Shown one piece after another: positions 7,004 to 8,264 of a DNA stretch of 8,264 bases (the stretch's first letter is position 1; the number at the start of each line of letters is the position of its first letter). Both the position numbers and the translations under genes were made by a program. This stretch comes from Synechococcales cyanobacterium PMM_0073 (GTDB lineage: Bacteria; Cyanobacteriota; Cyanobacteriia; Elainellales; Elainellaceae): the NCBI GenBank assembly GCA_949127695.1, contig CASBQH010000252.1, forward strand, positions 1 to 8,264. Direction: 5' to 3'. The notes beneath the pieces are model-generated. The model did no database searches, was not told where the DNA came from, and saw only the letters and a program-made list of their open reading frames with translations.

Positions 7004-7052
7004 TTAAAGCCTCGGTGGTGATCACTTTGTCACTGCCGGGGCTTTAAGTTTT
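7004..7052 (+). terminator. intrinsic terminator after the desaturase gene
   Basis: Bases 7004-7021 pair with 7030-7047 along 18 bp, three of the pairs being G-U, around an eight-base loop TCACTTTG. GTTTT (7048-7052) follows. It begins 18 bases past the desaturase stop, and separates that gene from the Uma2 unit. On the opposite strand the G-U pairs would become A-C mismatches and there is no T run, so the structure is optimised for plus-strand RNA. Confidence 0.8.
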
Positions 7053-7089
7053 GATCTGCACTTTCGGATGATCTGGATTGAGCGGTGAT

Positions 7090-7119
7090 TTGCCAGCCCA
7101 TTTGGAAATACAGTAGGCT
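7090..7119 (+). promoter_or_regulatory. weak candidate promoter for the Uma2 unit
   Basis: TTGCCA (7090-7095), one mismatch from the -35 consensus, is followed after 18 bases by TAGGCT (7114-7119), a poor -10. The terminator just upstream implies that a promoter must lie between 7053 and 7134. Confidence 0.3.
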
Positions 7120-7134
7120 GAAACATTGGCTTCT

Positions 7135-7139
7135 GGAGG
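7135..7139 (+). promoter_or_regulatory. Shine-Dalgarno that fixes the Uma2 start
   Basis: GGAGG lies seven bases before ATG 7147. An in-frame TTG at 7126 would place this site inside the coding region, so ATG 7147 is the better start. Confidence 0.8.
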
Positions 7140-7146
7140 CATTCGT

Positions 7147-7806
7147 ATGGTTGGCATTGCGGCTCAGGCTCAGGTGACTCAGAGGGGGCTGACTGGCGAA
7201 AAGCGAGTCACGCTGTATGGCTTGACTTGGCAGGGCTATCAGCAGATTTTGGCAGCGCTGCCTGAAACCAGAGGGGCGCGGCTGACTTACGATTGTGGAA
7301 CATTGGAGATTTCAGTGCCTTCAGAGGAACATGAATTTTCGGGACGGTTGATTGAGCTGTTTGTGCGGATTCTGGTTGTCGAGCTGGGTCTGAAGCTGAA
7401 AACAATGGGATCGACGACGCTCGACCGCGAGGATTTGAACCGGGGCGCAGAACCTGATAACGCTTACTACATCCAAAATCAGCCGCAGGTGGCCGGACGC
7501 AAGGTTGACCTGAAGCAAGATCCGCCGCCTGATTTGATTGTTGAGGTGGATATTAGCAAGACTGACATTGACAAAAATCGGCTCTGTGCCAGCATGGGCG
7601 TACCGGAATTTTGGCGGTTTGATGGACAGATCTGGCGGATCTTTCAGCTGAACGACGAACGGTATGTTGAAGTAACGCATAGCCCAACTTTTCCGGGCTT
7701 GGAGAAAGCTGATCTGTATCGGTTTTTGGTGGCGGCACAGCAGGACGAAGTGGCGGCGGAAATTGGCTTTCGCGGCTGGGTGAAGGAGAATCTGTTGGCG
7801 AAGTGA
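7147..7806 (+). CDS. Uma2-family PD-(D/E)XK nuclease-like protein
   Basis: With the start at ATG 7147 the product is 219 residues. It matches the Uma2 (DUF820) family, which has a restriction-endonuclease-like fold and many paralogues in cyanobacteria; its biological role is not settled. Visible family blocks are YDCGTLEISVPSEEHE (48-63), AEPDNAYYIQN (101-111), PPPDLIVEVDISKTDIDK (126-143), GVPEFWRFDG (151-160) and a C-terminal FRGWVKENLL (208-217). Candidate active-site residues are D104, D129, E133 and K143; all acidic positions are present, so nothing suggests inactivation. This belongs to the subgroup with an IQN block and a DPPPDL core. The next gene starts nine bases after its stop, so the two are probably co-transcribed. 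The gene is closed off from the desaturase by a terminator. Confidence 0.88.
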   Translation: MVGIAAQAQVTQRGLTGEKRVTLYGLTWQGYQQILAALPETRGARLTYDCGTLEISVPSEEHEFSGRLIELFVRILVVELGLKLKTMGSTTLDREDLNRGAEPDNAYYIQNQPQVAGRKVDLKQDPPPDLIVEVDISKTDIDKNRLCASMGVPEFWRFDGQIWRIFQLNDERYVEVTHSPTFPGLEKADLYRFLVAAQQDEVAAEIGFRGWVKENLLAK

Positions 7807-7815
7807 GCAAAATCT

Positions 7816-8220
7816 ATGGAACCTGTTGCGGCGATTTTGGGCAGTTGGGCGATTAGCAAAGTGGCGGATACGGTTTGGTCGGGAGCCGGAACTCAGGTTC
7901 AGGGCTGGCTGAAGCGAACGGACGTTGAGCAGGCGATGGGCGCGGCAAAGCGGGCGGTGCAGCAGTGGGAAAAAGATCTGTCGCCGCCGCAATATCTGTT
8001 TTTTCACTGTGAGGAGCGGCTGGCGCATCAGTTTCTGGATCGGGTGTTGACGACGGCAATCGTCCAAGAGGAACTGCTGCGACCGTTGCAGCATGAGGGA
8101 CAGCCGGATCTATCAGTGCTGATCGATGCTTTTGAGCAGGTGGCGGCAAGATTTGCTGCTGTTGTATCGGTTACTTTGGAGATTCAAAATCAATTTAATG
8201 AATTAAGATTTGTGGATTAA
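7816..8220 (+). CDS. small protein resembling the N-terminus of a NACHT/STAND-type protein, probably truncated
   Basis: The 134-residue product starts MEPVAAILGSWAISKVADTV and contains a helical core, AVQQWEKDLSPPQYLFFHC (47-65), then VQEELLRPLQ (83-92) and DLSVLIDAFEQVA (98-110). From memory this pattern (WEK..LSP..., ...EELxxPLxxxGxPDxxxLIxAF) resembles the leading region of cyanobacterial NACHT-type NTPases, regulators or defence proteins whose NTP-binding domain follows. No P-loop or repeat domain is present here. The last 15 residues (EIQNQFNELRFVD) are encoded by strongly AT-rich DNA: 8 of the last 40 bases are G or C, against 33 of 60 at 8101-8160. This suggests the gene was cut short by rearrangement or decay. 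It could also be a genuine stand-alone small protein. No strong Shine-Dalgarno is visible; it is close behind the Uma2 gene. Confidence 0.5.
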   Translation: MEPVAAILGSWAISKVADTVWSGAGTQVQGWLKRTDVEQAMGAAKRAVQQWEKDLSPPQYLFFHCEERLAHQFLDRVLTTAIVQEELLRPLQHEGQPDLSVLIDAFEQVAARFAAVVSVTLEIQNQFNELRFVD

Positions 8221-8264
8221 GTTGCAATCTGACAATAGCTAGCAGTTACCAGCATTATATATAC
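8221..8264. other. AT-rich window end
   Basis: Forty-four bases after the last stop, 16 of them G or C, ending in a TATATATAC run. Nothing can be assigned; it may be the promoter region of a gene beyond the edge. Confidence 0.3.

Noticed and set aside
7126..7146. Upstream TTG start adding seven residues to the Uma2 protein
   Set aside because: It would bury the GGAGG at 7135-7139, which is ideally spaced for ATG 7147, and it has no ribosome binding site of its own.
7321..8094. Long minus-strand open frame opposite the Uma2 and small genes
   Set aside because: It has a biased Arg/Gln/His/Asn-rich translation with no recognisable domain, and both genes on the plus strand are better supported.
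1..8264. HIP1 octamers (GCGATCGC), typical of many cyanobacterial genomes
   Set aside because: None was found by eye; related GCGATCG-like strings occur but not the full octamer, so this cannot be used as lineage evidence.
1..8264. tRNA genes, CRISPR arrays and insertion sequences
   Set aside because: No cloverleaf-like sequence, spaced direct repeats or transposase motifs were seen in either strand.

Overview
The window looks like chromosomal DNA from a cyanobacterium, probably a filamentous or Leptolyngbya-like lineage with moderately high GC. The lineage is inferred. The evidence is ribosomal protein S2 and EF-Ts with cyanobacterial-style C-terminal tails, a RecG N-terminus of the cyanobacterial type, a Uma2-family gene of the kind that is abundant in cyanobacteria, and a short gene resembling the front of cyanobacterial NACHT-type proteins. 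No tRNA, rRNA, CRISPR array or insertion sequence is visible.

Layout. Positions 1-5841 read entirely on the minus strand. In transcription order the genes are a 10-helix FtsX/LolE/YbbP-type ABC permease (5841-3241), rpsB (3068-2280), tsf (2081-1323), a conserved hypothetical gene (1156-203) and the 5' end of recG (200 to beyond the left edge). rpsB and tsf form the translation block. A 12-bp inverted repeat lies between them and a probable intrinsic terminator follows tsf. The hypothetical gene and recG are separated by 2 bp and look translationally coupled.

The plus strand carries the right-hand side. A membrane di-iron fatty acid desaturase-like gene (6074-6985) is transcribed divergently from the permease and ends at a long GU-containing terminator hairpin. 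After it comes a two-gene accessory unit. The first gene is a Uma2-family PD-(D/E)XK nuclease-like protein (start revised to ATG 7147). Nine bases later comes a 134-residue protein that looks like the N-terminal part of a larger NACHT/STAND-like gene cut short. The last 40 bases of that gene drop sharply in GC, which suggests a junction or decay.

Functionally, the left part is housekeeping (translation, DNA repair, membrane transport) and the desaturase is lipid or pigment modification. The accessory pair at the right edge is the least explained part. No clearly new system is demonstrated. The best leads are the Uma2/truncated NACHT-like pair, the rpsB-tsf intergenic hairpin, the structured leaders of rpsB and the desaturase, and the permease with no adjacent ATPase.
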